This document shows, piece by piece, positions 33,337 to 43,061 of a stretch of 64,000 nucleotides of DNA (position 1 is the stretch's first letter; every line of letters begins with the position of its first letter). The DNA is from Nonlabens sp. (lineage in GTDB: Bacteria > Bacteroidota > Bacteroidia > Flavobacteriales > Flavobacteriaceae). The translations under genes were made by a program, and so were the position numbers. The stretch covers positions 124,001 through 188,000 of the forward strand of contig JAHDIQ010000006.1 of assembly GCA_020630715.1 (NCBI GenBank), written 5' to 3'. The notes under the pieces were generated by a model. That model had not been told where the DNA came from and made no database searches. It saw only the letters and a list, made by a program, of their open reading frames with translations.

Positions 33337-36117
33337 CTATTTCCATTCATTGATGCGTTCTGTTTGTTCTGATAATGAAGCTGCAAGAGATTGAATACGC
33401 GCTTTTAAAAGTAGTTTTCTACCTTTTATATTGCGTGTAAAAATGAGGTCACAATCGCCTACAAGCTCTAGCCATTTTTCTTTATAAAAAACTACATGTT
33501 CTTTGCGTTTTCCTATGAGGTCAGGAACGCTGTGGTAATCACGTTGAGAAAAAAGGTTTAGCAGTTTACTTTTACGTACAATAATGTATTTAGGATTATC
33601 CACTAAATCTATGCATTCTTGAAGTGACTTTACAAAAACAGATTTTTCATAGTTTGTACCACCATCCATTCTACAAAAAATAGAGCCGTCACTTTCTATT
33701 GATGATATGATAAATAAGTTACTTTTATGTGTTTTTATAGCTCCTGTTTTGATTAAGCCATTAACGATGACATGAGCGATTTTTTCAACATCTTTTGAAA
33801 TATCTCTAAACTTAATATAGATTCTGAAATTGCGCCACGCTAGAGCACCAAAAGCTATTGCTGCTGTAACTAATGTATATCCTATAAAGACGACCACTTC
33901 TTTAACCGTTCTTATGGTAACTAGAGATTTGAGCAACTGGAGGATAGATTCCAGACCAAAACTCATAACAGCAGCTATAGTCATAGAACCTAAATATTTT
34001 AAGGTACGCTGGTAATACAATGATTTTACACTAGTGTAATTTTGGTCAGATTTGTATGGTATTTTTATTTCTTCTACGAGGCGAATGCCTTTCTTTATGG
34101 CTTCATTCCATCGTTCTAGTAATTCTTTCCTTCTAGAAGCTATTTCAATGGACCTTTCATTATAAGAGGTAATGATTTCTTTATGCGGCTGTTCACTGGA
34201 AAAATTAGGTACTCCTATGCGTTGGATTCCATTTGTAATTTTAGGCTCGCCGGTATTACAAATTCCTACATAGGTTTTAAATCGTCGCTGTAATAAATGA
34301 ATATCGCTACCACCATTTGTAACGCTAGGATCTACACAGGCTAGATGCCAGATGTTACTGGTTTTGTCTAGCTTATCGGGTTGAACACGAATAGCTCTAC
34401 CGCGCATTTGATTAGAAGATACAAATGATCCTACAAAACTTGCTAAAATCAACGAGTTAATCGCTGGTGCATCCCATCCTTCTCCTAATAGAGATTTTGT
34501 ACCTATAATTATTTCAACCACGCCTTCCTGAAACAGTTGGGTAACTAATTCTACAAGATGAGAACGATTACTGTCCTGCGGTTTTAATAAGGCAAAGTCA
34601 TCATCATAGGTGAGAAGTTGTCTAGAAACAGGAGCGATACTATTTAAGGTAACTAATTCATCTAAACGTTTTAAACTGCTTACAGGTAAAATTATAATAG
34701 ATCCAGTGAGGACTGCTTTTTTAGAACTGCGATCATGTGATCTACGCAACGATTCAAAAATAGAGATTACACCTATTTTATCTAGCGCAAGTGTGTTTTC
34801 TGGCTGTGAGATTAGATATTCTTTACGTATATAATCTGTTAGAATCACCATACGTAAATTAGAACCTAACTCTTTATATTCTGAGGTGACAATCTGGTGA
34901 ATACTCTCTAGCTTTGAAATGCTAGAAGTTAATCGCTGATTGATTTTCCTATTATAAATTAGATTTATCGATCGATGTTCTACGGCGCCTATACGCTTCA
35001 ATCGCTTGATGAATTCTTCTTTATGATATTTAAAGTAAGCTAAATACAGATCTTTTCTATCAAATAGATAATAGGTGAGTAGGATTTCTAACCATTCTAG
35101 AGTTAATGCAGGGATTTTAAAATTTACGTCACCTATGATATCAAGATGTTTATTGTCAATAGTTATTTCACAAGCATGAGCATAGATTAACATCGCACTA
35201 TAGACTTTTAAGTTTTCATAAATCCAGTCTATGTGATGCTCTGGATGCTTAAAAATATAATGAGAGCTTATGGCAAGTTGTAGCTCATCTTCTTTAACAA
35301 CGTCTTTTAAAAGACTCGTAACACGATCTCTAAATTTATAAATGCTCTCTCGTTCTTTGAGTGTAGGCATCGATAAGAAAACATGATCTTGATGAGGACA
35401 CAAGTTCTTTTCTTTGATCAGTTCAGGAACGCTGATTTCTGTATCCACAGGACCGTTTAAACTTAGGTATCGATTCCATTCTGCATAAGTGACATCGTAT
35501 GGTGGTGTCGCTGTAAGACCTACAATTTGTGGTTTAATATGTTCTTTAAGCTCATTTAAAACCGTCCACCAGGCATTTTTAAGATGATGCGCTTCATCTA
35601 CTACTATGGTTTTAAATCCATAATTAAGTAGTTGTTGCCATGATTTAAGCTCTTGTGGTTTATCACGAGCATCTGCTTGTACTTTTAAAGAATAAAGGCT
35701 TTGGTAAGTGACCACCGTAAGAAATTGAGGATCTTTTAAACTTGTAGAAATCCAGTCTGGCGTGATTAATTCATCTAGAAACAACTCGCAAAATCGATTG
35801 ATCCATTGATTTATTATTGCAATCGTAGGTGCAAAAATTAAGGTAGGCTGGTTAAGACGCAACGCTACCTCTAATCCTAGTACTGTTTTCCCAGATCCTG
35901 GAGGCGCGATGACGTGCAAATGCTCATCAGTCAAGTGCATTTCTAACTCATCGAGAACACGTTGCTGGTACTTACGCCACGAGAATTTAAATCTGGTTTT
36001 TTCAGGAAACTGCTTCAATGAATCTATTTTATTCCAGCAATAAAGATAGTAGAAACTGCTGTTGTAATGATTAGATGATTGTTGTAAGAATTTCGCTTTC
36101 GCGAAAGCGTGATCCAC
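33337..36117 (-). CDS. SF2 DEAD/DEAH helicase with two membrane segments
   Basis: 926 residues from a GTG. Walker A APPGSGKT at 71-78, DEAH at 174-177 (VVDEAHHLK), TATPPY as motif III, and QMRGRAIR (about 590) as motif VI show a complete ResIII-type helicase. Unusually, two strongly hydrophobic stretches follow at about 712-733 and 740-761, then ~165 soluble residues. This predicts a membrane-tethered helicase. No methylase or nuclease gene adjoins. The start is doubtful: the GTG abuts a palindrome copy that would encode residues 4-8 (AFAKA), and the true start may be inside, for example the TTG of SLKQ. Confidence 0.85.
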   Translation of the reverse strand: MDHAFAKAKFLQQSSNHYNSSFYYLYCWNKIDSLKQFPEKTRFKFSWRKYQQRVLDELEMHLTDEHLHVIAPPGSGKTVLGLEVALRLNQPTLIFAPTIAIINQWINRFCELFLDELITPDWISTSLKDPQFLTVVTYQSLYSLKVQADARDKPQELKSWQQLLNYGFKTIVVDEAHHLKNAWWTVLNELKEHIKPQIVGLTATPPYDVTYAEWNRYLSLNGPVDTEISVPELIKEKNLCPHQDHVFLSMPTLKERESIYKFRDRVTSLLKDVVKEDELQLAISSHYIFKHPEHHIDWIYENLKVYSAMLIYAHACEITIDNKHLDIIGDVNFKIPALTLEWLEILLTYYLFDRKDLYLAYFKYHKEEFIKRLKRIGAVEHRSINLIYNRKINQRLTSSISKLESIHQIVTSEYKELGSNLRMVILTDYIRKEYLISQPENTLALDKIGVISIFESLRRSHDRSSKKAVLTGSIIILPVSSLKRLDELVTLNSIAPVSRQLLTYDDDFALLKPQDSNRSHLVELVTQLFQEGVVEIIIGTKSLLGEGWDAPAINSLILASFVGSFVSSNQMRGRAIRVQPDKLDKTSNIWHLACVDPSVTNGGSDIHLLQRRFKTYVGICNTGEPKITNGIQRIGVPNFSSEQPHKEIITSYNERSIEIASRRKELLERWNEAIKKGIRLVEEIKIPYKSDQNYTSVKSLYYQRTLKYLGSMTIAAVMSFGLESILQLLKSLVTIRTVKEVVVFIGYTLVTAAIAFGALAWRNFRIYIKFRDISKDVEKIAHVIVNGLIKTGAIKTHKSNLFIISSIESDGSIFCRMDGGTNYEKSVFVKSLQECIDLVDNPKYIIVRKSKLLNLFSQRDYHSVPDLIGKRKEHVVFYKEKWLELVGDCDLIFTRNIKGRKLLLKARIQSLAASLSEQTERINEWK
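36094..36109. repeat. Dispersed palindrome at the helicase gene start
   Basis: Exact CGCTTTCGCGAAAGCG overlapping the predicted first codons of the helicase gene. Confidence 0.95.
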
Positions 36118-36198
36118 ATCAACCTCAAACCATATTTACCATTATCTTAAAGCAAAAAATCAGGATCATATCGTAAATTGCAGGAAAACTAGTAGCAC

Positions 36199-36843
36199 AT
36201 GCAAAGAGAGTTACATCACTTGCGTAAAACCTATGAAAAGGACGCGCTTATTGAATCACAAATAGGCGATGATCCTTATGAGTTGTTCCATCAGTGGTTT
36301 GAAAACGCACAAGAACATACTAGTGTGGATGAAGTCAATGCGATGGGATTATCTACCATAGGATTAGATGGATTTCCTAAAACTAGGATCGTCTTATTAA
36401 AAGAAATTGTGGACGGTAAGTTTGTTTTTTACACTAACTATGCGTCTGAAAAAGGAAAGAGTATGGAAGCAAATGAAAAGGTTTCTTTACACTTTTTCTG
36501 GCCAGCATTAGAACGTCAGATTACAATTAAAGGTACGGTACAAAAAGTATCGCGTGAACAATCAGAAACTTATTATCGAACCAGACCTAGAGGTAGCCAG
36601 ATAGGAGCATGGGCTAGTCATCAAAGTACAGAAGTTAGTGGTAGAGAGGCGCTGGATGAAAATTTAAAACATTTTACTGAAAAATTTGATGGAATGGAAG
36701 TGCCGTTACCAGATTTTTGGGGTGGTTATGAGGTGATGCCTGTGAGTTTTGAATTTTGGCAAGGTAGACCTAATCGATTGCATGATCGTATTCTTTACAA
36801 ATCTGATGGTTCATCATGGAATCATAAAAGACTCGCACCATAA
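36199..36843 (+). CDS. pdxH: Pyridoxamine 5'-phosphate oxidase
   Basis: 214 residues; FMN enzyme oxidising pyridoxamine/pyridoxine phosphate to PLP. Motifs: GLDGFPKTRIVLLKE, FYTNYASEKGKSM, RPRGSQIGAWASHQS, and the C-terminal FEFWQGRPNRLHDR. First gene of a plus-strand unit; its stop overlaps the next start by one base. Confidence 0.96.
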   Translation: MQRELHHLRKTYEKDALIESQIGDDPYELFHQWFENAQEHTSVDEVNAMGLSTIGLDGFPKTRIVLLKEIVDGKFVFYTNYASEKGKSMEANEKVSLHFFWPALERQITIKGTVQKVSREQSETYYRTRPRGSQIGAWASHQSTEVSGREALDENLKHFTEKFDGMEVPLPDFWGGYEVMPVSFEFWQGRPNRLHDRILYKSDGSSWNHKRLAP

Positions 36844-37328
36844 TGAAGCGCTTAATTGTCATACGCCATGGAAAATCCACATGGGAACTCAATGTGCGTG
36901 ATCATGACCGCGTTTTATTACAACGTGGTATAGATGATGCACACCTTATAGGTGATCATTTAAAAGGCACAGCTTTTAAACCAGATGCTGTATGGTCCAG
37001 TAGTGCAGCGCGTGCATTACAAACAGCAACTTTAATTACTGAGAAATGGGATTACAGTCTGGAGCTCTTACGTATAAATCGTTCTCTATATACCTTTGAT
37101 GCTAGTGAATTACGATCTGTAGTTTCACAATGTGATGATACTATTGAAACCTTAGCCATTGTGAGTCATAATCACGGTATTACAGATTTTGTAAATTTTG
37201 CAGGTTCCACTAGGTTTGATAATGTACCTACTACCGGTGTGGTGATCATAGAATTTGACACTACTAAATGGACAGAAATTACCACAGGAGAAACCGTTTT
37301 TAATTTATTCCCAAAAGACCTTAAATGA
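36843..37328 (+). CDS. SixA-like histidine phosphatase
   Basis: 161 residues of the phosphoglycerate-mutase-like branch 2. The catalytic RHG is in VIRHGKSTWE near the N-terminus, the second arginine in SSSAARALQTA, and the late histidine in VSHNHGI. SixA acts on phosphohistidine proteins. Set between pdxH and ppk1 with a one- and four-base overlap, so its role may concern phosphohistidine or polyphosphate metabolism; this is inference. Confidence 0.88.
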   Translation: MKRLIVIRHGKSTWELNVRDHDRVLLQRGIDDAHLIGDHLKGTAFKPDAVWSSSAARALQTATLITEKWDYSLELLRINRSLYTFDASELRSVVSQCDDTIETLAIVSHNHGITDFVNFAGSTRFDNVPTTGVVIIEFDTTKWTEITTGETVFNLFPKDLK

Positions 37329-39370
37329 CACCTAAATATTTTAATAGAGAATTAAGCTGGTTACGATTTAACCATCGTGTGTTGCAGGAAGCAGCAGATA
37401 AATCGGTACCACTTATTGAACGTCTACGATTCTTAGGAATCTTTAGCAATAATCTGGACGAGTTCTTTAGAGTACGTTATGCAACGATACAACGTATTTT
37501 TCTTGCTGGTAAAAATGCTACTAAATCTCTAGGAGGAATTGCTGCAAAAGATCTTCTAGATAAAATTACAGAAGCTGTAATCATAGATCAGGCGCAAAGT
37601 TTTAAGATCCTGAATGAATTAGAAGATGAACTTAATCAAGAAGGAATCGTCATTGTGAATGAAAATGAGATCCTGCCAGAACACGAGAGTTTTATCAGGT
37701 CTTATTTTAATACTGTGGTTAGTCCATTACTTGCTACAATAATGATCAATGATCAGACCGAGTTTCCTTCATTGCAAGATGGTTTAGGATATCTAGCGGT
37801 GCGTATGCAATTAAAAGATCAACATAATATTAAATACGCATTAATTGAGATTCCTAGATCGCTAGATCGTTTTGTAGTATTACCGTCACTAGATGATGGA
37901 AAGCAATACATCATTTTACTAGATGATTTAATAAGAGATCGACTGCACTATATCTTCAACATTTTTGACTATGATCATATAGAAGCACATATGATTAAAG
38001 TAACGCTAGATGCAGAATTAGACATCGATATTGATCTTAAGAAAAGTTTAATCGAAAAAATAAGCCGTAGTGTTAAAGATCGTAAAGATGGAGATCCGGT
38101 ACGATTTGTATATGATAAAACCATTCATACAGACACACTAGCGATATTTTTAGAAAAATTAAAAATAGATGATAGTGACTCTGTCATTCCTGGTGGCCGT
38201 TATCATAACCGTAGGGATTATTTAAAATTCCCATCGCTAGGAAGAGAAGATTTATTGTATCCTAAAGTAGTTCCTTTACCGGTTAAAAATGTCAATTTTA
38301 AAGGAAGTTTACTTCAAAGAATCCGCGAGAAGGATATCCTGCAGTATGCGCCTTATCATACTTTTTCTACTACGATAAAGTTTTTACAAGAAGCAGCCTT
38401 AGATCCTCAAGTACGAGCAGTTAAAATCACCATTTACAGACTTGCTGAAGTTTCTCAAATAGCTGCGTCGTTAATCAATGCTGCAAAGAATGGAAAAGAA
38501 GTTACTGTTTCTATTGAGTTACAAGCTAGGTTTGACGAACAAGCAAACATCAATTATGCAGAATTGATGCAAGAAGAAGGCGTTCAACTAATCTTTGGTG
38601 TGCAAGGTTTAAAAGTACATTGTAAAGCATGTGTGATTCATAGAGAAGAAAAAGGTAAAATAGTACGCTATGGTTTTATTTCTACCGGTAACTTTAATGA
38701 ATCTACGGCACGTATCTATACAGATTATACCTTATTCACAGCAGATAAGAAAATACTAAAAGAAGTTGACAAGGTATTTGATTTCTTTGAGGTGAATTAT
38801 AAGATTTATAGATATAAGCATCTTTTAGTTTCGCCGCATTATTTAAGGAATTCTATAGAAAGTAAAATAAAGCGTGAAATAGTGAATGCACAGGCTGGTA
38901 AGACTGGATACGTGCGAATGAAATTAAACAGTCTATCAGATTTTAAAATGATCGATTTGTTTTATGAAGCATCGCGAGCTGGCGTTAAGATAGATTTGAT
39001 TGTTCGTGGTATTTGTTGTCTTGTTCCTAAAGTGAAAGGAATGAGTGAAAATATTACTGTAATTAGTGTGGTAGATAAATACTTGGAGCATCCTAGAGTT
39101 TATGAATTTTGTAATGATGGTCATACAGAGGTTTACATTTCTAGTGCAGATATGATGGGAAGAAATTTAGATAATCGTGTAGAAATAGCCTGTCCTATTT
39201 ATGATCCAGAAATTAAGAAAGAATTACTGGACACGTTAGAGATATGCTGGAACGATAATGTGAAAGCAAGAGAAATTTGTGCAGATCAATTAAATAAATA
39301 TGTTAGTAATGGACAGCCTGTAATAAGATCTCAATTTGAAACTTATACTTATTATGTAAACCAACTTTAA
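37325..39370 (+). CDS. ppk1: Polyphosphate kinase 1
   Basis: 681 residues; polymerises ATP gamma-phosphate into polyphosphate, reversible. Typical N-terminus FNRELSWLRFNHRVLQEA, FLGIFSNNLDEFFRVRYA, then the PLD-like catalytic half with VHCKACVIHR and GFISTGNFNESTARIYTD, which holds the phosphohistidine region. Length matches the family. Overlaps the SixA gene by four bases and is five bases before ppx. Confidence 0.96.
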   Translation: MTPKYFNRELSWLRFNHRVLQEAADKSVPLIERLRFLGIFSNNLDEFFRVRYATIQRIFLAGKNATKSLGGIAAKDLLDKITEAVIIDQAQSFKILNELEDELNQEGIVIVNENEILPEHESFIRSYFNTVVSPLLATIMINDQTEFPSLQDGLGYLAVRMQLKDQHNIKYALIEIPRSLDRFVVLPSLDDGKQYIILLDDLIRDRLHYIFNIFDYDHIEAHMIKVTLDAELDIDIDLKKSLIEKISRSVKDRKDGDPVRFVYDKTIHTDTLAIFLEKLKIDDSDSVIPGGRYHNRRDYLKFPSLGREDLLYPKVVPLPVKNVNFKGSLLQRIREKDILQYAPYHTFSTTIKFLQEAALDPQVRAVKITIYRLAEVSQIAASLINAAKNGKEVTVSIELQARFDEQANINYAELMQEEGVQLIFGVQGLKVHCKACVIHREEKGKIVRYGFISTGNFNESTARIYTDYTLFTADKKILKEVDKVFDFFEVNYKIYRYKHLLVSPHYLRNSIESKIKREIVNAQAGKTGYVRMKLNSLSDFKMIDLFYEASRAGVKIDLIVRGICCLVPKVKGMSENITVISVVDKYLEHPRVYEFCNDGHTEVYISSADMMGRNLDNRVEIACPIYDPEIKKELLDTLEICWNDNVKAREICADQLNKYVSNGQPVIRSQFETYTYYVNQL

Positions 39371-39375
39371 TTTAA

Positions 39376-40272
39376 ATGGGATTTAAAAGTTACAAATATG
39401 CCGCTATTGATATAGGGTCTAATGCCATAAGACTTTTGGTAGCTACGGTAAATACCTTTGATAATCAAGCACCCGTTTTTAAAAAAACAAGTCTAGTGCG
39501 CGTTCCTATTAGATTAGGTCAGGATGTGTTTACTACAGGCGAGATAGGAGCACATAATCTACAACGTATGATTGATACGATGCATTCTTATCAGTTAATC
39601 ATGGGTGTTCATAATGTAGAAAAGTATAAAGCTTATGCTACAAGTGCGATGCGAGAATCTTCAAATGGAAAACAAGTTGCTTCCTTAATTAAAGAAAAAA
39701 CGGGTATAGACATTGAAATTATAGATGGTCATCATGAGGCCGCTGTAATAGCGATGACAGATTTACACAATTTTATAGATGAACGCAAAGTCTACCTATA
39801 TGTAGATGTAGGTGGTGGAAGTACTGAATTTACACTTTATGCAAATGGTGAATCCATTACTTCTAAGTCTTTTAAAATAGGAACTGTGCGACTTCTTAAC
39901 GATATGGTAAGCTATGCTTTATGGAATGAGGCAGAAGAATGGATTAAAGAAGTTACAAGAGATTACGATAAGATCGATGTTATAGGATCTGGTGGTAATA
40001 TCAACAATATTTATAAATCAAGTCAGAAGTCAACAGGTAAACCTATATCATATTTATACCTTTCTGACTACTACAAAAAACTACAATCATATACCTATGA
40101 GGAACGTATCTATCATTTGAATCTTAATCAAGATAGAGCAGATGTAATCATACCAGCTTGCAGGATTTATCTAAGCGCTATGAAGTGGAGTAGAGCAAAG
40201 AACATCTATGTGCCTAAGATAGGACTAGCAGATGGCATCATTAAATCCATATTTAATGCAGATCATCGATAA
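39376..40272 (+). CDS. ppx: Exopolyphosphatase (Ppx/GppA family)
   Basis: 298 residues, the short form lacking the C-terminal HD-like domain of E. coli Ppx. AAIDIGSNAIRLLV is the phosphate-1 motif and VDVGGGSTEFTLY the phosphate-2 motif. It degrades polyphosphate from the end or hydrolyses pppGpp. It forms an operon with ppk1, while spoT is encoded 4 kb away, so both sides of the polyP/ppGpp link are near each other. Confidence 0.93.
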   Translation: MGFKSYKYAAIDIGSNAIRLLVATVNTFDNQAPVFKKTSLVRVPIRLGQDVFTTGEIGAHNLQRMIDTMHSYQLIMGVHNVEKYKAYATSAMRESSNGKQVASLIKEKTGIDIEIIDGHHEAAVIAMTDLHNFIDERKVYLYVDVGGGSTEFTLYANGESITSKSFKIGTVRLLNDMVSYALWNEAEEWIKEVTRDYDKIDVIGSGGNINNIYKSSQKSTGKPISYLYLSDYYKKLQSYTYEERIYHLNLNQDRADVIIPACRIYLSAMKWSRAKNIYVPKIGLADGIIKSIFNADHR

Positions 40273-40320
40273 TGTTAATTTTTTTATATTTTTTTACTCA
40301 AGGATAGAACTCAATTCGCG

Positions 40321-40328
40321 TACATTTG
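40321..40328 (+). promoter_or_regulatory. Candidate -7 box of the beta-barrel gene
   Basis: TACATTTG fits TAnnTTTG, 18 bases before the ATG at 40347. No clear -33 TTG. Confidence 0.5.
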
Positions 40329-40346
40329 GCAAAATTATATATTACA

Positions 40347-40940
40347 ATGAAAAAATATTTACTTTTATTTTCAGTAGTTCTTTTAAGCACATCTGCATTT
40401 GCTCAATATGTTGGAGATGTTTCTTACGGTTTTAGAGGCGGTTTAAACTACTCTAATCTTGCTGGCGATGACTTAGGTGATTTAGAAAGTCGTTTAGGAT
40501 TTCACGGTTCATTCTTTGCAGACATTCATATGAGCGATAAATTTATTATCTCTCCAGAGCTAGGTGTTTCTGCTTTAGGTGTAAATGAACAATATACAGT
40601 AGCTTCACCACTTTCAGGAACTGATGCAGGTGATGATATCGATGCAAAAACAAACTGGTTGCAATTAACTTTATTAGCTAAATTAAATTTAGGAGAAAAG
40701 TTATACGTAATGGCTGGACCACAAGCTGGTGTAAATGTAACTCAAAACGATAACAACGATTATTACAACTATGACTTTGCGGCAGTGGCTGGTATAGGTT
40801 ATAGACTTAATTCATCATGGTCAGTGGATGTACGTTATGGATTTGGTTTATCTAATATCTATGATAGAGGTTTAGGAGACCTAAGCGAAGCTAATAATAG
40901 ATATTTTCAAGTAGGTGTAGCTTATAGAATATTCAATTAA
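40347..40940 (+). CDS. Outer-membrane beta-barrel protein
   Basis: 197 residues from the ATG at 40347 (an upstream in-frame start at 40326 would place seven residues before the signal peptide and overlap the -7 box). Signal peptide MKKYLLLFSVVLLSTSAFAQ, then alternating strands with a closing aromatic (YRIFN, C-terminal region) as in the PorT/OMP_b-brl_2 type porin family. It probably sits in the outer membrane; ligand unknown. A strong terminator follows. Confidence 0.85.
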   Translation: MKKYLLLFSVVLLSTSAFAQYVGDVSYGFRGGLNYSNLAGDDLGDLESRLGFHGSFFADIHMSDKFIISPELGVSALGVNEQYTVASPLSGTDAGDDIDAKTNWLQLTLLAKLNLGEKLYVMAGPQAGVNVTQNDNNDYYNYDFAAVAGIGYRLNSSWSVDVRYGFGLSNIYDRGLGDLSEANNRYFQVGVAYRIFN

Positions 40941-40967
40941 GCAACTGCTAAACAATACATTATAAAT

Positions 40968-40999
40968 AAAAAGCTACCTTTTTTAAGGTAGCTTTTTTT
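40968..40999 (+). terminator. Strong intrinsic terminator
   Basis: AAGCTACCTT / AAGGTAGCTT stem with TTTT loop, A-run before and T-run after. Works for the beta-barrel gene and, read in reverse, for dnaX. Confidence 0.9.
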
Positions 41000-41025
41000 A
41001 TGATAAATAATTAAATAGGTGTCTA

Positions 41026-42957
41026 TTAAAGTTCTAGATCAAACGATCTTCTTAGTAAATCTACAGCGGGATTCTTTTCCACTAGCTTTTCATATTTCTC
41101 TTTCTCTGTAAAAACATACTTCTTCTGTACGCTTTTATCTACTGCTATGGATATATCTATTTCATAGTTATGGAGCTCACGCCTCAAGTGTTCTAATAAA
41201 TTGCCTTGTTCTCTTTCTAAATCTTCCTTCATAGACTGATTAGGAAAACGCAAGTGTAGCGTATGATTTTTAACTACTGGTTGATCTGCATCCATAATAG
41301 ATGCTAAAATCATCTGACCACTATTACGCAAGTGTGATGCATATTCACTCCATACTTTTTGCGCAGTCTCTTCATCAAATGCTTCAACGGGTAATTCTTC
41401 CTTATGCTGTGCTTCTGGTTGCGTTTTTACAACGTGCTCTTTTTTTGTTTGAATAGCCTTTATAGACAGACGGCTTACTTGTTGTTGTTTACTTTTTGCC
41501 ATCAACGCTATTCTACGTTCTGCAAGGCGCTCTTGTTCATCTATGCTAGCGTCTGTTTCTTTAGAGGTGATTGTTACATCTTCAGGTATTGCAAGCGCTG
41601 TGATTTGGGTTGATGCTACTTTAATTTCGACTGATGCGGCATTTTGATTTTCAGATTGTTCACTGCTAGGTGCGAGAGTTACCTTTTCCTCTATTTGATT
41701 ACTTGAAGTAATTTCTTGGGCTACAACGGTTGATTGCGTGGTTGTGTTTTGTGTGATTGGAGTGGATGGCACTGGATCTTGAACGATCTGGTGTTGGGTT
41801 ATTGAAGCTTTTTGTGATGGTAAATCAGAAATACTAGGTTCAGCTGCTTGAAATTGAACAGCTGGAATAATGTATGCTACATCATTTTTTTTTTCTCCAT
41901 CGATCATGATGGAGGCTAGCTGCATGAGGCATAATTCTACCAGTAATCTAGGATTACGACTGGTTCTATACTTTAAATCGGTATCATTAGTAAGCTCAAT
42001 GGCTTTTCTTAAGAAATTACCATCGACAGACTGCGCTTGCTGTGCATAACGTTCTTGAGTTTGCTGTGCGACATCTAGCAAATGAATGGTACGTTGATCC
42101 ATACATACCATTAAATCTCTAAAATGAGATGCCAGACCAGATACAAAATGATGACCGTCAAAACCTTTGGCCATGATGACATCATAATCTACTAAAAGCT
42201 GAGGTATATTATGTTGCACAATTAAATCTGTGATCTTAAAATAAGTCTCACGATCTAATACATTTAAATTTTCTGTAACCGCTTGTACAGTAAGGTTTTT
42301 CCCAGAAAAACTTACCACACGATCAAATATAGATAAAGAGTCTCTCAACGCTCCATCTGCTTTTTGAGCGATGATGTGTAAGGCTTCATCATCTGCGGTG
42401 ATCCCTTCAATTCCTGCAATTCGTTTTAAATGTTCACGCATATCACTTACAGAAATACGTTTAAAATCAAAAATCTGACAGCGCGATAAAATCGTAGGAA
42501 TAATTTTATGTTTTTCTGTGGTAGCGAGAATAAAAATCGCGTGTGCTGGCGGTTCTTCTAGGGTTTTAAGAAAAGCATTAAATGCCGCTTGCGATAGCAT
42601 GTGAACCTCATCAATGATATAAACCTTAAACTTTCCTATTTGTGGTGGTATGCGTACTTGATCAATTAAACTACGGATATCATCCACAGAGTTATTAGAA
42701 GCTGCATCCAGTTCAAAAATATTAAAAGCAAAGTCTTCATCAGGATCTGTTAATCCATCTTGCTGGTTGATCTTTTTTGCTAGTATACGTGCGCAGGTGG
42801 TTTTACCTACACCACGCGGACCCGTAAATAGCAATGCCTGCGCTAGGTGATTGCTGGCTATAGCATTTTCTAGCGTTTTAGTAATAGCGCCTTGTCCCAC
42901 GACATCTTCAAAAGTCTCAGGTCTGTATTTTCTAGCAGATACTATAAATGGTTCCAT
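41026..42957 (-). CDS. dnaX: DNA polymerase III gamma/tau subunit
   Basis: 643 residues; clamp-loader ATPase. Walker A FTGPRGVGKTT at 44-54, DEVHMLS as Walker B, SRC-type arginine finger in ILSRCQIF. The usual four-cysteine zinc module after Walker A is missing: only Cys55 remains, and the region reads KKINQQDGLTDPDEDF, as I recall from other Bacteroidetes. The centre (about 375-500) is a Gln/Ser/Thr-rich linker, followed by a C-terminal tau-like domain. Divergent from the RNase P RNA. Confidence 0.95.
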   Translation of the reverse strand: MEPFIVSARKYRPETFEDVVGQGAITKTLENAIASNHLAQALLFTGPRGVGKTTCARILAKKINQQDGLTDPDEDFAFNIFELDAASNNSVDDIRSLIDQVRIPPQIGKFKVYIIDEVHMLSQAAFNAFLKTLEEPPAHAIFILATTEKHKIIPTILSRCQIFDFKRISVSDMREHLKRIAGIEGITADDEALHIIAQKADGALRDSLSIFDRVVSFSGKNLTVQAVTENLNVLDRETYFKITDLIVQHNIPQLLVDYDVIMAKGFDGHHFVSGLASHFRDLMVCMDQRTIHLLDVAQQTQERYAQQAQSVDGNFLRKAIELTNDTDLKYRTSRNPRLLVELCLMQLASIMIDGEKKNDVAYIIPAVQFQAAEPSISDLPSQKASITQHQIVQDPVPSTPITQNTTTQSTVVAQEITSSNQIEEKVTLAPSSEQSENQNAASVEIKVASTQITALAIPEDVTITSKETDASIDEQERLAERRIALMAKSKQQQVSRLSIKAIQTKKEHVVKTQPEAQHKEELPVEAFDEETAQKVWSEYASHLRNSGQMILASIMDADQPVVKNHTLHLRFPNQSMKEDLEREQGNLLEHLRRELHNYEIDISIAVDKSVQKKYVFTEKEKYEKLVEKNPAVDLLRRSFDLEL

Positions 42958-43049
42958 TAATTCAAAGATAGTAGAACCACTGTTTTTAGTTCCTTTAAGC
43001 TCTTGTATTATTTTATTGATTTATCAACATTTTTGCTTTTTAATTGACG

Positions 43050-43057
43050 TAATTTTG
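43050..43057 (+). promoter_or_regulatory. -7 box of the RNase P RNA gene
   Basis: TAATTTTG fits TAnnTTTG and ends five bases before the RNA 5' end, the expected distance. A TTTG at 43032-43035 is closer (14 bases) than usual. Confidence 0.6.
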
Positions 43058-43061
43058 CAAC

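Noticed and set aside
33337-36117. Type I or III restriction subunit
   Set aside because: The helicase core is similar but no methylase, specificity subunit or nuclease motif was seen, and the C-terminus is membrane-type.
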